A DNA stretch of 12,814 bases from an uncultured Eubacteriales bacterium (GTDB lineage Bacteria; Bacillota; Clostridia; Oscillospirales; QAMX01). Below, one piece after another: positions 1-7,564 of this stretch. Made by a program: the position numbers and the translations under genes. The stretch's first letter is position 1. The number at the start of each line of letters is the position of its first letter. Location of the stretch: NCBI GenBank assembly GCA_900551265.1, contig URVL01000058.1, forward strand, positions 1 to 12,814. Direction: 5' to 3'. The notes under the pieces were generated by a model. That model worked only from the letters and a program-made list of their open reading frames with translations, ran no database searches and was not told the origin of the DNA.

Positions 1-204
1 ATCCTCTCCTGGATTGTTCTTGCCCCAACAATTCTTCAGTATGATTTTCAGACGTATCGGATTCCAATTGACGGTTCCTACCAGGGAGTTACCATTGGCG
101 GCGCAAGTATGCTGAGTATTGATTTTGATAGTAATATCGCAGAGCTTCATCGGATTATTTATGGGGAAGACAGCGAGGAAGATTCCCTGGCAGAAGCCGG
201 CTGA
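1..204 (+). CDS. C-terminal fragment, probable LCP (LytR-CpsA-Psr) family protein
   Basis: An open frame enters from the left edge and ends at TGA 202-204, giving 67 residues with no start in the window. The stretch RIPIDGSYQGVTIGGASML, followed by a DFDSNIAELHRIIYG segment, resembles the end of the LytR-CpsA-Psr catalytic domain, where family members usually have RIP-DG-Y...I-GMSVL-PDL--N--ALHEFLYG. LCP proteins are membrane-anchored enzymes that attach teichoic acids or other glycopolymers to peptidoglycan. The tail after the domain is short and acidic (GEDSEEDSLAEAG). The catalytic arginines and the N-terminal membrane anchor would lie outside the window, so the family call rests only on this C-terminal similarity recalled by eye. 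A terminator follows immediately. Confidence 0.5.
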   Translation: MLSWIVLAPTILQYDFQTYRIPIDGSYQGVTIGGASMLSIDFDSNIAELHRIIYGEDSEEDSLAEAG

Positions 205-238
205 AAAAAAGGAACCCCCGATCGGGGGTTCCTTTTTT
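205..238. terminator. Bidirectional Rho-independent terminator
   Basis: A perfect 9-bp stem (GGAACCCCC at 211-219 with GGGGGTTCC at 224-232) closes a GATC loop. It is flanked by an A-run on the left (204-210) and a T-run on the right (233-238), so it can act in both directions. It sits between the converging LCP-like gene and the AraC-family gene. Confidence 0.92.
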
Positions 239-278
239 GCCGTTTTTTCCTGGAAAGCCTATTTCGAAAAGCCGCCAA

Positions 279-1202
279 TTAAAACAGTTGCGCTGTATCG
301 TCCAATTGATAAAAGTTGGTCAGCAGGGGATCAAACGAATCGCTGGGACGATCGTCTTTAGGCGAAAAGCCTTTTTCGCGGATATAGGCTTTATAAAAGG
401 TAGAATAATCCTGAAAACCGGACATGTGTGCGGCATCCTTATTACTGACTCCGTTTTGAATCAGATAATAGGCGCGGCTTAAACGCTTACAGGTAATATA
501 ATTCCAGAGCGTAAAGCCTGTGCCACTCTTTATCATGCGATTTAACTGAGAACGGGAGACGTAAAACCGTGCGGCAAGTGCATCCGGTTCCAAATCATCG
601 CTGCTTAAATGGGCGTTGATATAGTCCAGGATCTCTACGGTGAGCGGGTCGCGCTCAAGCGGCGCAACATAGTTTTGAGGCTTATGTACACGCAAAATTT
701 CAGAAAGCACTTCCTCCAGCGCACCCATTACGGCAATGCGGCGCATATAGACGTCGGTTGTCGTGGCAATATGGCTGCAGCAGGAACGGATCAAATCGTG
801 GTTAATGTGTGCCGCTCCAATCACATTTCCAATGCCAAGCGCACGATCCGTAAAAGGTTTGTACAGACGAAATTCGGGATCCGGGATGCAAAAGTAGTGA
901 AGGCTGAACGAAGAGTCAAAACACTCGCAAGGGTATTCAAACGCAGTGACCGTATGCCCTTCGGACTCGCGGGCGATGAAAAGATCCCCCGGATTCAGCA
1001 GATAGCGCGATCCCTCTACCCTGATTTCAAACCGTCCCTGCAAATTGTAAATAAAACTGTGGGCAATAATGAGCCGGCAGCGTTCCCGAAAACGTGAAGG
1101 ACTGTTTTGAAAAGGTGCAGGATTGTTTGTGTATTTGGCGGGTTTATCGTAGTAGTCGTCCACAAAGAATGAAAACCGATCTTTATATCCATACTTATAC
1201 AT
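279..1202 (-). CDS. AraC-family transcriptional regulator
   Basis: A 307-residue protein with the usual two-part AraC/XylS architecture. An N-terminal cupin-like sensor domain lies at about residues 40-110 (the YLLNPGDLFIARESEGH stretch is typical), and a C-terminal double helix-turn-helix DNA-binding domain at about 190-290 (DALAARFYVSRSQLNRMIK...LIQNGVSNKDAAHMSGFQDYSTFYKAYIREKGFSPKD). The ATG at 1200-1202 has an AGGAGG ribosome binding site at 1211-1216, 8 nt away. The gene diverges from the GH51 arabinofuranosidase across 346 bp, the usual arrangement for a dedicated activator. I infer that it responds to arabinose or an arabino-oligosaccharide and controls 1549-4014, possibly also 4268-6148. 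The ligand cannot be read from the sequence. No clear promoter of its own was found. Confidence 0.93.
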   Translation of the reverse strand: MYKYGYKDRFSFFVDDYYDKPAKYTNNPAPFQNSPSRFRERCRLIIAHSFIYNLQGRFEIRVEGSRYLLNPGDLFIARESEGHTVTAFEYPCECFDSSFSLHYFCIPDPEFRLYKPFTDRALGIGNVIGAAHINHDLIRSCCSHIATTTDVYMRRIAVMGALEEVLSEILRVHKPQNYVAPLERDPLTVEILDYINAHLSSDDLEPDALAARFYVSRSQLNRMIKSGTGFTLWNYITCKRLSRAYYLIQNGVSNKDAAHMSGFQDYSTFYKAYIREKGFSPKDDRPSDSFDPLLTNFYQLDDTAQLF

Positions 1203-1548
1203 AAATTTATCCTCCTGGGAAAACTGTGAAAAAAACTATATAATTACTATAAAAAATATGATATTCTTGCTGATAAAAATAAAAAGATTGTGCCGAAATA
1301 AAGGATAATTGCGAGATTTATCCGCATTTATGTTATAATAAAGATGAGAAAAATGATTAGCAATCTTATTTTATGTAATTATATCCTAAAATAATGTAGT
1401 TGTAAATACCCAATATTCATTGTTTGTCACATATTTTCCGCGCAAAGTTGAATATCAGATCAACCTGTTCTCCATGGTTTGAATTATGTATCTATTCTCC
1501 GTATAATGAACATATCGTTCCCTGTTTTAGTTGGAAAGGAGATACAAA
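1203..1548. other. Divergent control region between araC-type gene and GH51 gene
   Basis: This 346-bp AT-rich gap has no gene. It holds the AraC-gene ribosome binding site (1211-1216), the GH51 promoter (1479-1507) and the GH51 ribosome binding site (AAAGGAG, 1535-1541). A GTTGA-N8-TCAAC inverted repeat at 1447-1464 lies roughly 50-67 bp upstream of the predicted GH51 start of transcription, a reasonable activator position. A second rightward candidate is TTGCGA (1309-1314), 19 bp from TATAAT (1334-1339) with an extended TGT-TATAAT. If used, it would give a leader of about 200 nt. No binding has been shown for any of these sites. Confidence 0.6.
1479..1507 (+). promoter_or_regulatory. Sigma-A promoter of GH51 gene
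   Basis: TTGAAT (1479-1484), a 17-bp spacer and TATAAT (1502-1507). Transcription would start near 1514, leaving a leader of about 35 nt that contains the ribosome binding site. This is the best promoter match upstream of the arabinofuranosidase. Confidence 0.75.
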
Positions 1549-4014
1549 ATGAGCAGGATCAGAATTCAGACAGAGAAAAAGCTGATGCCAACGGAACCAA
1601 ATCTTTATGGCATTTTTTTTGAGGATATCAGCCGCGCAGGTGACGGCGGTATCTATCCGGAACTTTTGCGTAACCGTACGTTTGAGGACTCTATTCCGCC
1701 AAAGGGCTGTGTCCTGGAGGAAGACGGACGCGTAATGGTAACGCCGTCGGGCTGGCGCGACCAGTTTAATCACGGCGAGGGGCTGGACCGCTGGATCCGC
1801 GTCAACAACATTGCATATACACCCATTCCTGCCTGGTACGCGGAGCACGCAGACATTGCGCTTGATACAAAAGACACACTGAATGACCGCCGCGGCGCAG
1901 CGCTTTCCATGCATTTTGCGCCTGGCGGCCGTGTTTGGAACATTGGATATACCGGCGTGCCGCAGGAATCGGGAAAATCATACCATTTTTATATGTTTGC
2001 CAAAAGTGAGACACCGGTTCGTTTGAGTGTTTCGATCGAAGCGGAGGGCGAAACCATTTGCGAAACGGAATTTCTTGTGCGTGGAAACGGATATATCCGC
2101 TATGATGCGGTCCTGATCTCAAATGTCACTACATCCGATGCAAAACTGGTTTTGTCGGCGGTTGATGGGGGCGACGTCAAGCTTGGCTTTATTTCTCTCA
2201 TGCCTACGGATACCTTTAACGGACATGGCCTGCGCCGGGATATTGTGGAAAAGCTGCGCGATATGCATCCGACGTTCCTGCGCTTCCCGGGCGGCTGCAT
2301 TGTCGAGGGATTTACGCCCGATACCGCTATGCGTTTCCATAATGTCATCGGCCCTGTGTGGGAGCGTCCTGGCCACCTGCTGATGTGGCATTACCGGACC
2401 TACAATGGAATTGGCTTTCATGAGTACCTTCAGCTTTGCGAGGATCTGGACATGGAGCCGCTTTACGTTTTCAACTGCGGCATGACCTGCCAGGCGCGTT
2501 GCGAAGTGTATTTTGAGGGCGAGGAACTGCAATCCATGATCCAGGATACGCTCGACGCGATCGAATACGCCGTCGGCCCTGCCGATAGCGAAATGGGCCG
2601 TCTGCGCGCCGCTGCCGGACATCCGGAACCATTCCGCATGAACTACGTTGAAATTGGAAACGAAAATCATGGCCCGGGCTATGAAGAACGCTATTTACTC
2701 TGCTACCATGCAATAAAAGAGCGTTATCCGTGGATGAAATTCGTCGCGAATACGCATGTGGAAGAACACGGACTGCCGGTGGATATCGTGGACGAACACT
2801 ACTATGCAACTGCGGAATACTTTGCAGAGAACATTCACATGTACGACAGTTATGACCGAAACGGCCCGGGTGTATTCCTCGGAGAGTTTGCCGTATTGCG
2901 CGGCGCGGTCGGACAGCTTTATGCTGCGCTGGGCGAGGGCATGTTCATGGTCGGTATGGAGCGTAATCAGGATATTGTGAAGCTCGCTTCTTACGCGCCG
3001 CTCCTTGAAAATGTGAATTATTATTCCTGGTATCCGAACCTTGTGATCTTTAATAATCTGCAAAGCTACGTGATTCCGACTTACTATGCATGGAAGCTCT
3101 TTGGCGCGGCGCGCGGCGACCATGTCGTGTATTCGGAAGACGAATCAAAAATTCTTTACCGCCCGTTAAAAGGTATGCCTTCCCTCATTGCAACGCACGG
3201 CATGCGTTATAAAAACGCTCGTTGGGATGGCAAGCCTGTCGCACCGGTGCACAATATCATCGGCTATGTTGAAGAGGATGGCGATGCCTTTGTCACGGTG
3301 GGCCCGGATGAAATGCAGACGGCGGAGTGTGCAGTCATTCACAGCCCGACGGATCGCTCCCTGATTGTTTTGGGAGACGGTGAGGAGGTTAAGACAGGAA
3401 CCTTTGATATTGAGGTTTTTGCGGAAGAGGGCCGCGATATTGCAATAGGACTTTACACCTCGCGTATGCCGGACGAGGTCTACAAAAATGACGAGACGCA
3501 TCCGCCTCGTGAATGGAATGCAAAGATTGTGCGTCCCTTCCGTTGGACGATTCAGAACGGCGTCAGTACGCTGACGGAGCCACGCTTCCCTGAACCGGTG
3601 AATCTTACAGAGCCGAAAGCTGTTTCCCTGCGTATGGGCGAATATAACACGCTGCGCTATGTGACGACAGACGAATATATAGAGCTTTATGTAAACGGCG
3701 AACTGATCCAGCGTGCGCAGAAACCGCATTTTGCCGCATTTGCTTCCGTAGTCTGTGACGACGACCATGAGGTCATCATTAAGGCCGTCAATATGGATGG
3801 AAACATAGACGATGTAGAAATTACGCTGGATTGTGCTGTGGAAAGCGATTATGAAGTATTGCTCTTGACCGGCGACCCGCATGCGGAGAACAGCTTTGAA
3901 AATCCGGAGAATGTTCATGATACAGCGCTTACGCTGACGGGCGCTTCGCAGACATTCGTATATCATGCGCCAGCCTATTCGATTAATATTTTGCGTTTGA
4001 AAAAGAAAGCATAG
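1549..4014 (+). CDS. GH51 alpha-L-arabinofuranosidase (intracellular)
   Basis: An 821-residue glycoside hydrolase that removes terminal alpha-L-arabinofuranosyl residues from arabinan or arabinoxylan oligosaccharides. The N-terminus GIFFEDISRAGDGGIYPELLRNRTFE is the GH51 opening. A carbohydrate-binding beta-sandwich insert follows at about 60-220, then the TIM barrel with RFPGGC. The acid/base is predicted as E372 (EIGNEN) and the nucleophile as E446 (FLGEFA). The C-terminal region is beta-rich, ending with an arabinofuranosidase C domain. At about 820 residues it belongs to the long, multidomain branch of the family rather than the short ~500-residue bacterial type. No signal peptide is present, so it acts in the cytoplasm on imported oligosaccharides. 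ATG 1549 is preferred over an in-frame TTG at 1531 because AAAGGAG (1535-1541) stands 7 nt before it. Confidence 0.93.
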   Translation: MSRIRIQTEKKLMPTEPNLYGIFFEDISRAGDGGIYPELLRNRTFEDSIPPKGCVLEEDGRVMVTPSGWRDQFNHGEGLDRWIRVNNIAYTPIPAWYAEHADIALDTKDTLNDRRGAALSMHFAPGGRVWNIGYTGVPQESGKSYHFYMFAKSETPVRLSVSIEAEGETICETEFLVRGNGYIRYDAVLISNVTTSDAKLVLSAVDGGDVKLGFISLMPTDTFNGHGLRRDIVEKLRDMHPTFLRFPGGCIVEGFTPDTAMRFHNVIGPVWERPGHLLMWHYRTYNGIGFHEYLQLCEDLDMEPLYVFNCGMTCQARCEVYFEGEELQSMIQDTLDAIEYAVGPADSEMGRLRAAAGHPEPFRMNYVEIGNENHGPGYEERYLLCYHAIKERYPWMKFVANTHVEEHGLPVDIVDEHYYATAEYFAENIHMYDSYDRNGPGVFLGEFAVLRGAVGQLYAALGEGMFMVGMERNQDIVKLASYAPLLENVNYYSWYPNLVIFNNLQSYVIPTYYAWKLFGAARGDHVVYSEDESKILYRPLKGMPSLIATHGMRYKNARWDGKPVAPVHNIIGYVEEDGDAFVTVGPDEMQTAECAVIHSPTDRSLIVLGDGEEVKTGTFDIEVFAEEGRDIAIGLYTSRMPDEVYKNDETHPPREWNAKIVRPFRWTIQNGVSTLTEPRFPEPVNLTEPKAVSLRMGEYNTLRYVTTDEYIELYVNGELIQRAQKPHFAAFASVVCDDDHEVIIKAVNMDGNIDDVEITLDCAVESDYEVLLLTGDPHAENSFENPENVHDTALTLTGASQTFVYHAPAYSINILRLKKKA

Positions 4015-4025
4015 TTTTCTGACAG

Positions 4026-4064
4026 GCCGCGCGAGATCTTGCGTCTCGCGCGGCTTATTTTGTG
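4026..4064 (+). terminator. Rho-independent terminator after GH51 gene
   Basis: An 11-bp perfect GC-rich stem (4026-4036 with 4044-4054), a 7-nt loop and a T-rich tail (TTATTTTGTG), starting 12 nt after the stop codon. It separates the arabinofuranosidase transcript from the solute-binding protein gene. Confidence 0.9.
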
Positions 4065-4105
4065 TCTTATCCGTATTAAAAAATAGAATTTACATATGGC
4101 ATAAA

Positions 4106-4120
4106 ATGAAATGTTTTCAT
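4106..4120. promoter_or_regulatory. Palindrome, possible operator upstream of SBP gene
   Basis: ATGAAA-TGT-TTTCAT is a perfect 6-3-6 inverted repeat about 50 bp upstream of the predicted -35 box of the solute-binding protein gene. It resembles a catabolite-responsive element (TGAAA...TTTCA) but is one base shorter between the arms, so it may be a site for a LacI-type or other dimeric regulator. Confidence 0.35.
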
Positions 4121-4169
4121 GTTATTACAATATAGAGTTGGAAGTTATTTTCTAATTACTAATAATAAA

Positions 4170-4198
4170 TTGCAAAATTAATATATATATGTTAATAT
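4170..4198 (+). promoter_or_regulatory. Probable sigma-A promoter of SBP gene
   Basis: TTGCAA (4170-4175), a 17-bp spacer and TAATAT (4193-4198) in an AT-rich region. Transcription would start near 4205, giving a leader of about 60 nt with a GAAAGGAG ribosome binding site at 4251-4258. Confidence 0.55.
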
Positions 4199-4267
4199 TA
4201 GCGTGAAGTAAGAAGACGGCCCAGGGGCATGACTATCCCCACATGAAAATGAAAGGAGTGTTTTGTA

Positions 4268-6148
4268 ATGGTCAAACGAGTACTTGCAATCCTGCTTGCA
4301 GCGCTCATGTTGCTCATGTTGTTTGCCGGCTGCGCGAATGACACAGGAGGCGGCGATACGGATGACGGCGGTTCTGCAGCAGACAGCGGCACAAGCACGG
4401 ACGACGGTACAAACGGCACCGACACCGGCGACGAGGATGCACCGGAAGAAGTGGAAGCTTTGCGGCTGACTTTTATGCAACAGGAAGGAAACATCGTAAC
4501 TTACACAGAGGCCATTCAGGCCGATTATGCGACGATGAATTACCTCGACGAACAGGCGCTTGAGCAGAACAACCTCATTGTGGAGAGAACCGCCATTCTT
4601 TCGGACGCCTACGCAACGACTCTAAACGCCTATCTTGCGGGCAATACGCTGCTGGACGGCTTTTATTCCAACTGGTTGCCGGACGACAGCTTTATTCAAC
4701 AAGCAGAGGCAGGGCGCTTTGCGGAGCTTGACGAAGTGCTGACACACTCCACCGGTGTGGCAAAGGACCTGCTTTCGCCGGGCGGGTCCGTCACCTATAT
4801 CCGTGCGCTTGGCCTGATGGAGGACGGAAAGTGGTACCGGATGGGACAGCCGGACGGCAATGGCTCTTATCTGGATCTTGACAGTGACGGCGTCGACTAT
4901 ATGAATAATTGGCCGCTTCACACCTGGTATAACCTGGCGATTCGAAAGGATTGGCTCGACAAGTGCGGACTTTCCATGCCGCAAACCACGGAAGAGTTTA
5001 AGAATGCTTTGATTGCGTTCCAGGATAATGACGTGAATGGCAACGGCAGCCGTGACGAACGCGCTTATCTCGGCATTGGTATGACTAATGGCGGAACAGA
5101 TTTCTCAAACGGCGTTGCGCAGTGGTTCGGGCTTCCGGTATCCAACTTTGCAATGGATCCCGCTACCGGGCAGATTGAAAATGCCGTAGAGGGCGAGGGA
5201 TATATCCCCTTTGTCTCCTATATGAAGGAGCTTTATGACGCAGGCGTCGCTTATACAAACGAAGGTGGTGCCTGGAGTTATTCCGTCAATGTGGCGGCCA
5301 ATACGGCGTCGGCACATGTGCAGTATCCGGAACGCATGATGCAGTCTTCCTGCGAAACGGCGACGGGCGACCCGGACGCGCAATATGATCAGATGCCAAT
5401 TATTCAGGCGGTTGAGGGAATTAAGCCGGTTATCATCGGCCAGTCCTCGACAGCCTCAAATGGCGGCATCAGTTTCCGTGCGGAGGCAAACTACGATGCT
5501 ATCGCCGCCTATTTGGATTTCATCTATGGCGAAACCTTCTACATGACGCTGATGTACGGTCTGGAAGGATATGGCTATGAATATGACGCCGACGGTAACT
5601 TTGTGATCCTGACTATGACCGATCAGGAGGAAGACTATAGCTACGGCGACTGCTGGCACTATTTGACCTATAATTTCTGGCCGCAGATCCAAATCGGCTG
5701 GGTATGGGACCCGCTGCAAAATGTCTATTCGGACTTCAACGAGGCGCTTGAAAATGGCGAGCCGTATACCTGGAAGTTCATGACGAAGGAAGAGTTTGAC
5801 GAGGCCAATGCGATGTATAACTACGATGATGCTTCCCCGCTGGAGCAGTATTATCATATGATCGACTCCATTGGACTTGAGAACCTCACGGTCAAATTAA
5901 ATACGACCTATGCAGCGCCTGCGACGGTGGAAGAGTCTGAAATTTCTGCTCTCTACTATACGGACCTGAATACCTATTTGATGGAGATGACAACGGGATA
6001 TATTACCGGTACAAAATCCATTGAAACGTATGAAGAGGATATTCAATATGCCTACGATACGTTGGGCCTTGCAGAGTATGTTGGCGCTATGCAGGCGAGG
6101 GTAAACCGCTATTTGGAGGCAATCGGCCACGCAACTTATGAAGGATAA
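4268..6148 (+). CDS. Lipoprotein extracellular solute-binding protein, LplA/YtcQ-like
   Basis: A 626-residue secreted lipoprotein that probably captures sugars or oligosaccharides for an ABC importer. It starts with a lipoprotein signal peptide: KR, a hydrophobic stretch, then the lipobox FAGC with C22 as the lipidated residue. A Gly/Asp/Thr-rich linker follows (about 23-57). The body looks like the large family-1 binding proteins of Clostridia, with a calcium-loop-like DNDVNGNGSRDE at 253-264 and another Asp-rich turn (DLDSDG) at 203-208. The ribosome binding site GAAAGGAG lies 9 nt before ATG 4268. It follows the arabinofuranosidase but has its own promoter. No permease or ATPase genes are beside it, which is unusual, because these proteins are normally encoded with two LplB/YtcP-type permeases. 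The ligand is inferred from context only. Confidence 0.85.
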   Translation: MVKRVLAILLAALMLLMLFAGCANDTGGGDTDDGGSAADSGTSTDDGTNGTDTGDEDAPEEVEALRLTFMQQEGNIVTYTEAIQADYATMNYLDEQALEQNNLIVERTAILSDAYATTLNAYLAGNTLLDGFYSNWLPDDSFIQQAEAGRFAELDEVLTHSTGVAKDLLSPGGSVTYIRALGLMEDGKWYRMGQPDGNGSYLDLDSDGVDYMNNWPLHTWYNLAIRKDWLDKCGLSMPQTTEEFKNALIAFQDNDVNGNGSRDERAYLGIGMTNGGTDFSNGVAQWFGLPVSNFAMDPATGQIENAVEGEGYIPFVSYMKELYDAGVAYTNEGGAWSYSVNVAANTASAHVQYPERMMQSSCETATGDPDAQYDQMPIIQAVEGIKPVIIGQSSTASNGGISFRAEANYDAIAAYLDFIYGETFYMTLMYGLEGYGYEYDADGNFVILTMTDQEEDYSYGDCWHYLTYNFWPQIQIGWVWDPLQNVYSDFNEALENGEPYTWKFMTKEEFDEANAMYNYDDASPLEQYYHMIDSIGLENLTVKLNTTYAAPATVEESEISALYYTDLNTYLMEMTTGYITGTKSIETYEEDIQYAYDTLGLAEYVGAMQARVNRYLEAIGHATYEG

Positions 6149-6254
6149 TGGGGCGTGACAGAGCCGCCCGGCCCGGCTAATAATTTGTGAAATATTTGAC
6201 CTTCCTAATTCCATACTGCTGTTGTGGTATCATAAACGATATGCACCTCGGCAG

Positions 6255-6294
6255 AAAAGAGGATGCCCGGCTATGGCCGGGCATTCTCTTTTTA
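6255..6294. terminator. Rho-independent terminator between SBP and mutY, probably bidirectional
   Basis: A 13-bp stem (6258-6270 with 6277-6289, one G-T pair) with a TTTTT tail to the right and an A-rich left flank that becomes CTTTTCTG on the other strand. It lies about 105 nt after the SBP stop and 45 nt beyond the mutY stop, so it probably serves both converging genes. A weaker 5-bp GC hairpin at 6162-6178 followed by AATAATTT may stop some SBP transcripts earlier. Confidence 0.85.
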
Positions 6295-6339
6295 TCAAGT
6301 TAATGCATGAATAAGAAACGCAAAAACACACGCCAAAAA

Positions 6340-7392
6340 TCAGGAAAGACGCAGCGCAATCTGCGCAAAATATGCTTTAAAAGCAGAGGGGAGCGTATAG
6401 TCGTGGAGCAGCTCATCAGCGCTCGCCCAAACAAAACCGGGGGCTTGCATTGTGGGTTCTCCGGCCCACGCAGTCATATGCCAGGTGAGGTGTGTAAAAA
6501 CATGGCGTGCGTCCGGAAGGGCGGTCAGGGAGGGAACGACGATACCCCAGTCCGCAAGTACCTGCAACGCATGCACCTCATCGAGCGACCCTGCAACGGT
6601 AGGCAGTTCCCAAAGCCCCGCCAGCAGGCCACGCTCCGGACGGCGGCACAGGGCAAGCCTCTTCCGGCAAGTCAGGAGAAAAACGGTACGTTCTTCCGTC
6701 CGCCGCGGTTTTTTTGAAGTTCGTATGGGCAACGTTTCTTCTATCCCCATAATATGTGCACGACATAAGTCCGAAAGAGGACAGCCTTCACAGTGCGGGG
6801 CACCGTTTGGAATACAGATGATGGCGCCCAACTCCATTAAGGCCTGGTTAAAATCTCCGGCGCGGCCCTGCGGCATAACGCCGCGCAGAGCTGTCTCCGT
6901 CGATCTCCTGGTTTTGGGATCTTGAATGTCGGCGGAAGAATTCAGCAAACGGGAAACAACCCGCAGGACGTTACCGTCTACGGCGGGGACGGCCTGTCCG
7001 TAGGCAATGGAAGCGATAGCACCGGCTGTATACCGTCCAACGCCGGGAAGTGTGAGCAGGCTGTCGAAATCCGCCGGTATGACGCCGCCCCAGCGCTCCA
7101 TGACCTCACGGGCGCCTTTCTGCAGATTGCGTACCCGATTATAGTAGCCGAGACCCTCCCACAGTTTTAAAATTTGTGCTTCCGGCGCGGCGGCGAGGTC
7201 GGCGAGTGTGGGAAGTTCTGCAAGAAACCGTTCAAAATAGGGCTTCACGGCCTCAACGCGGGTTTGCTGAAGCATGACTTCTGAGACCCATACGCGATAG
7301 GGATCGGGATTTTCCCGCCAGGGAAGGATTCTGGCATGGCGATCGTACCAGGTGAGCAGGGGAGCGGAAATTTTAATAAGTAACTCGTCCAA
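6340..7392 (-). CDS. mutY: A/G-specific adenine DNA glycosylase MutY
   Basis: A 350-residue base-excision repair enzyme that removes adenine mispaired with 8-oxoguanine. The glycosylase domain (about 1-215) carries SEVMLQQT with catalytic E38, the helix-hairpin-helix LPGVGRYTAGAI (115-126) and the AVDGNV catalytic aspartate D139. The iron-sulfur cluster cysteines are C193, C201, C204 and C210. The first gap has seven residues (C-x7-C-x2-C-x5-C) rather than the textbook six. The C-terminal NUDIX-like 8-oxoG recognition domain covers about 230-350. The start is TTG at 7390-7392, supported by GGAGG at 7400-7404 with a 7-nt gap. It has its own promoter and is transcribed alone, toward the terminator at 6255-6294. 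Confidence 0.96.
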   Translation of the reverse strand: MDELLIKISAPLLTWYDRHARILPWRENPDPYRVWVSEVMLQQTRVEAVKPYFERFLAELPTLADLAAAPEAQILKLWEGLGYYNRVRNLQKGAREVMERWGGVIPADFDSLLTLPGVGRYTAGAIASIAYGQAVPAVDGNVLRVVSRLLNSSADIQDPKTRRSTETALRGVMPQGRAGDFNQALMELGAIICIPNGAPHCEGCPLSDLCRAHIMGIEETLPIRTSKKPRRTEERTVFLLTCRKRLALCRRPERGLLAGLWELPTVAGSLDEVHALQVLADWGIVVPSLTALPDARHVFTHLTWHMTAWAGEPTMQAPGFVWASADELLHDYTLPSAFKAYFAQIALRLS

Positions 7393-7421
7393 AGCGGCGC
7401 CTCCGTAATTTTGAATATCTT

Positions 7422-7451
7422 ATTGTAGCACAGTACCGCCCGTTACGGCAA
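7422..7451 (-). promoter_or_regulatory. Probable mutY promoter
   Basis: On the minus strand, TTGCCG (7451-7446), an 18-bp spacer and TACAAT (7427-7422), with TGC directly before the -10 (an extended -10 element). Transcription would start near 7415, just upstream of the mutY ribosome binding site. Confidence 0.55.
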
Positions 7452-7463
7452 GATGGGCGGCGT

Positions 7464-7492
7464 TTGACAATTTATGCGCCGACCACTATAAT
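7464..7492 (+). promoter_or_regulatory. Perfect consensus sigma-A promoter with no gene downstream
   Basis: TTGACA (7464-7469), exactly 17 bp, TATAAT (7487-7492): both boxes are perfect. Transcription would start near 7499 and run rightward through a structured segment and then antisense to the truncated spoVAD and spoVAC. No credible rightward reading frame follows; the first ATG after the leader (7567) gives only about 21 codons. Confidence 0.8.
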
Positions 7493-7498
7493 ACATCC

Positions 7499-7560
7499 GT
7501 AGGCCCGAGGGCGGAGCTTTTCGCCGGACTACTGAAAAAGTAGGGTGAAAAGCGGATATT
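7499..7560 (+). ncRNA. Structured leader or small RNA, family not recognised
   Basis: Directly downstream of the consensus promoter the predicted RNA folds into a two-part hairpin. The outer 9-bp stem pairs 7517-7525 with 7544-7552 (one G-U) and can gain one more pair, 7516-7553. After a GGA bulge, an inner 5-bp stem CTACT (7529-7533) pairs with AGTAG (7539-7543) around a GAAAA loop. An alternative short stem GGCG (7510-7513) with CGCC (7522-7525) would compete with the outer stem. No T-run follows, so this is not an intrinsic terminator in either direction. It matches no riboswitch or RNA family that I can recall. The right end is arbitrary, since no terminator defines it. Confidence 0.4.
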
Positions 7561-7564
7561 TCGT

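Noticed and set aside
1531..1548. In-frame TTG giving a six-residue longer GH51 protein
   Set aside because: The added codons run through the ribosome binding site AAAGGAG; ATG 1549 is correctly spaced and the family N-terminus begins there.
3166..3966. Long minus-strand open frame (266 codons) inside the GH51 gene
   Set aside because: It is fully antisense to a well-supported hydrolase, has no recognisable domain and no ribosome binding site. The same holds for minus-strand frames at 2119-2670 and 9565-10374 and the plus-strand frame at 609-1097.
4222..4240. GGGG...CCCC hairpin in the SBP leader as a riboswitch
   Set aside because: Only a 4-bp stem with no further conserved-looking structure; the leader of about 60 nt is too short for a typical riboswitch.
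6196..6296. Possible small RNA gene: TTGACC (6196-6201), TATCAT (6228-6233), then the terminator hairpin
   Set aside because: The spacing between boxes is 26 bp, far from 17, and the hairpin is adequately explained as the terminator of the SBP and mutY genes.
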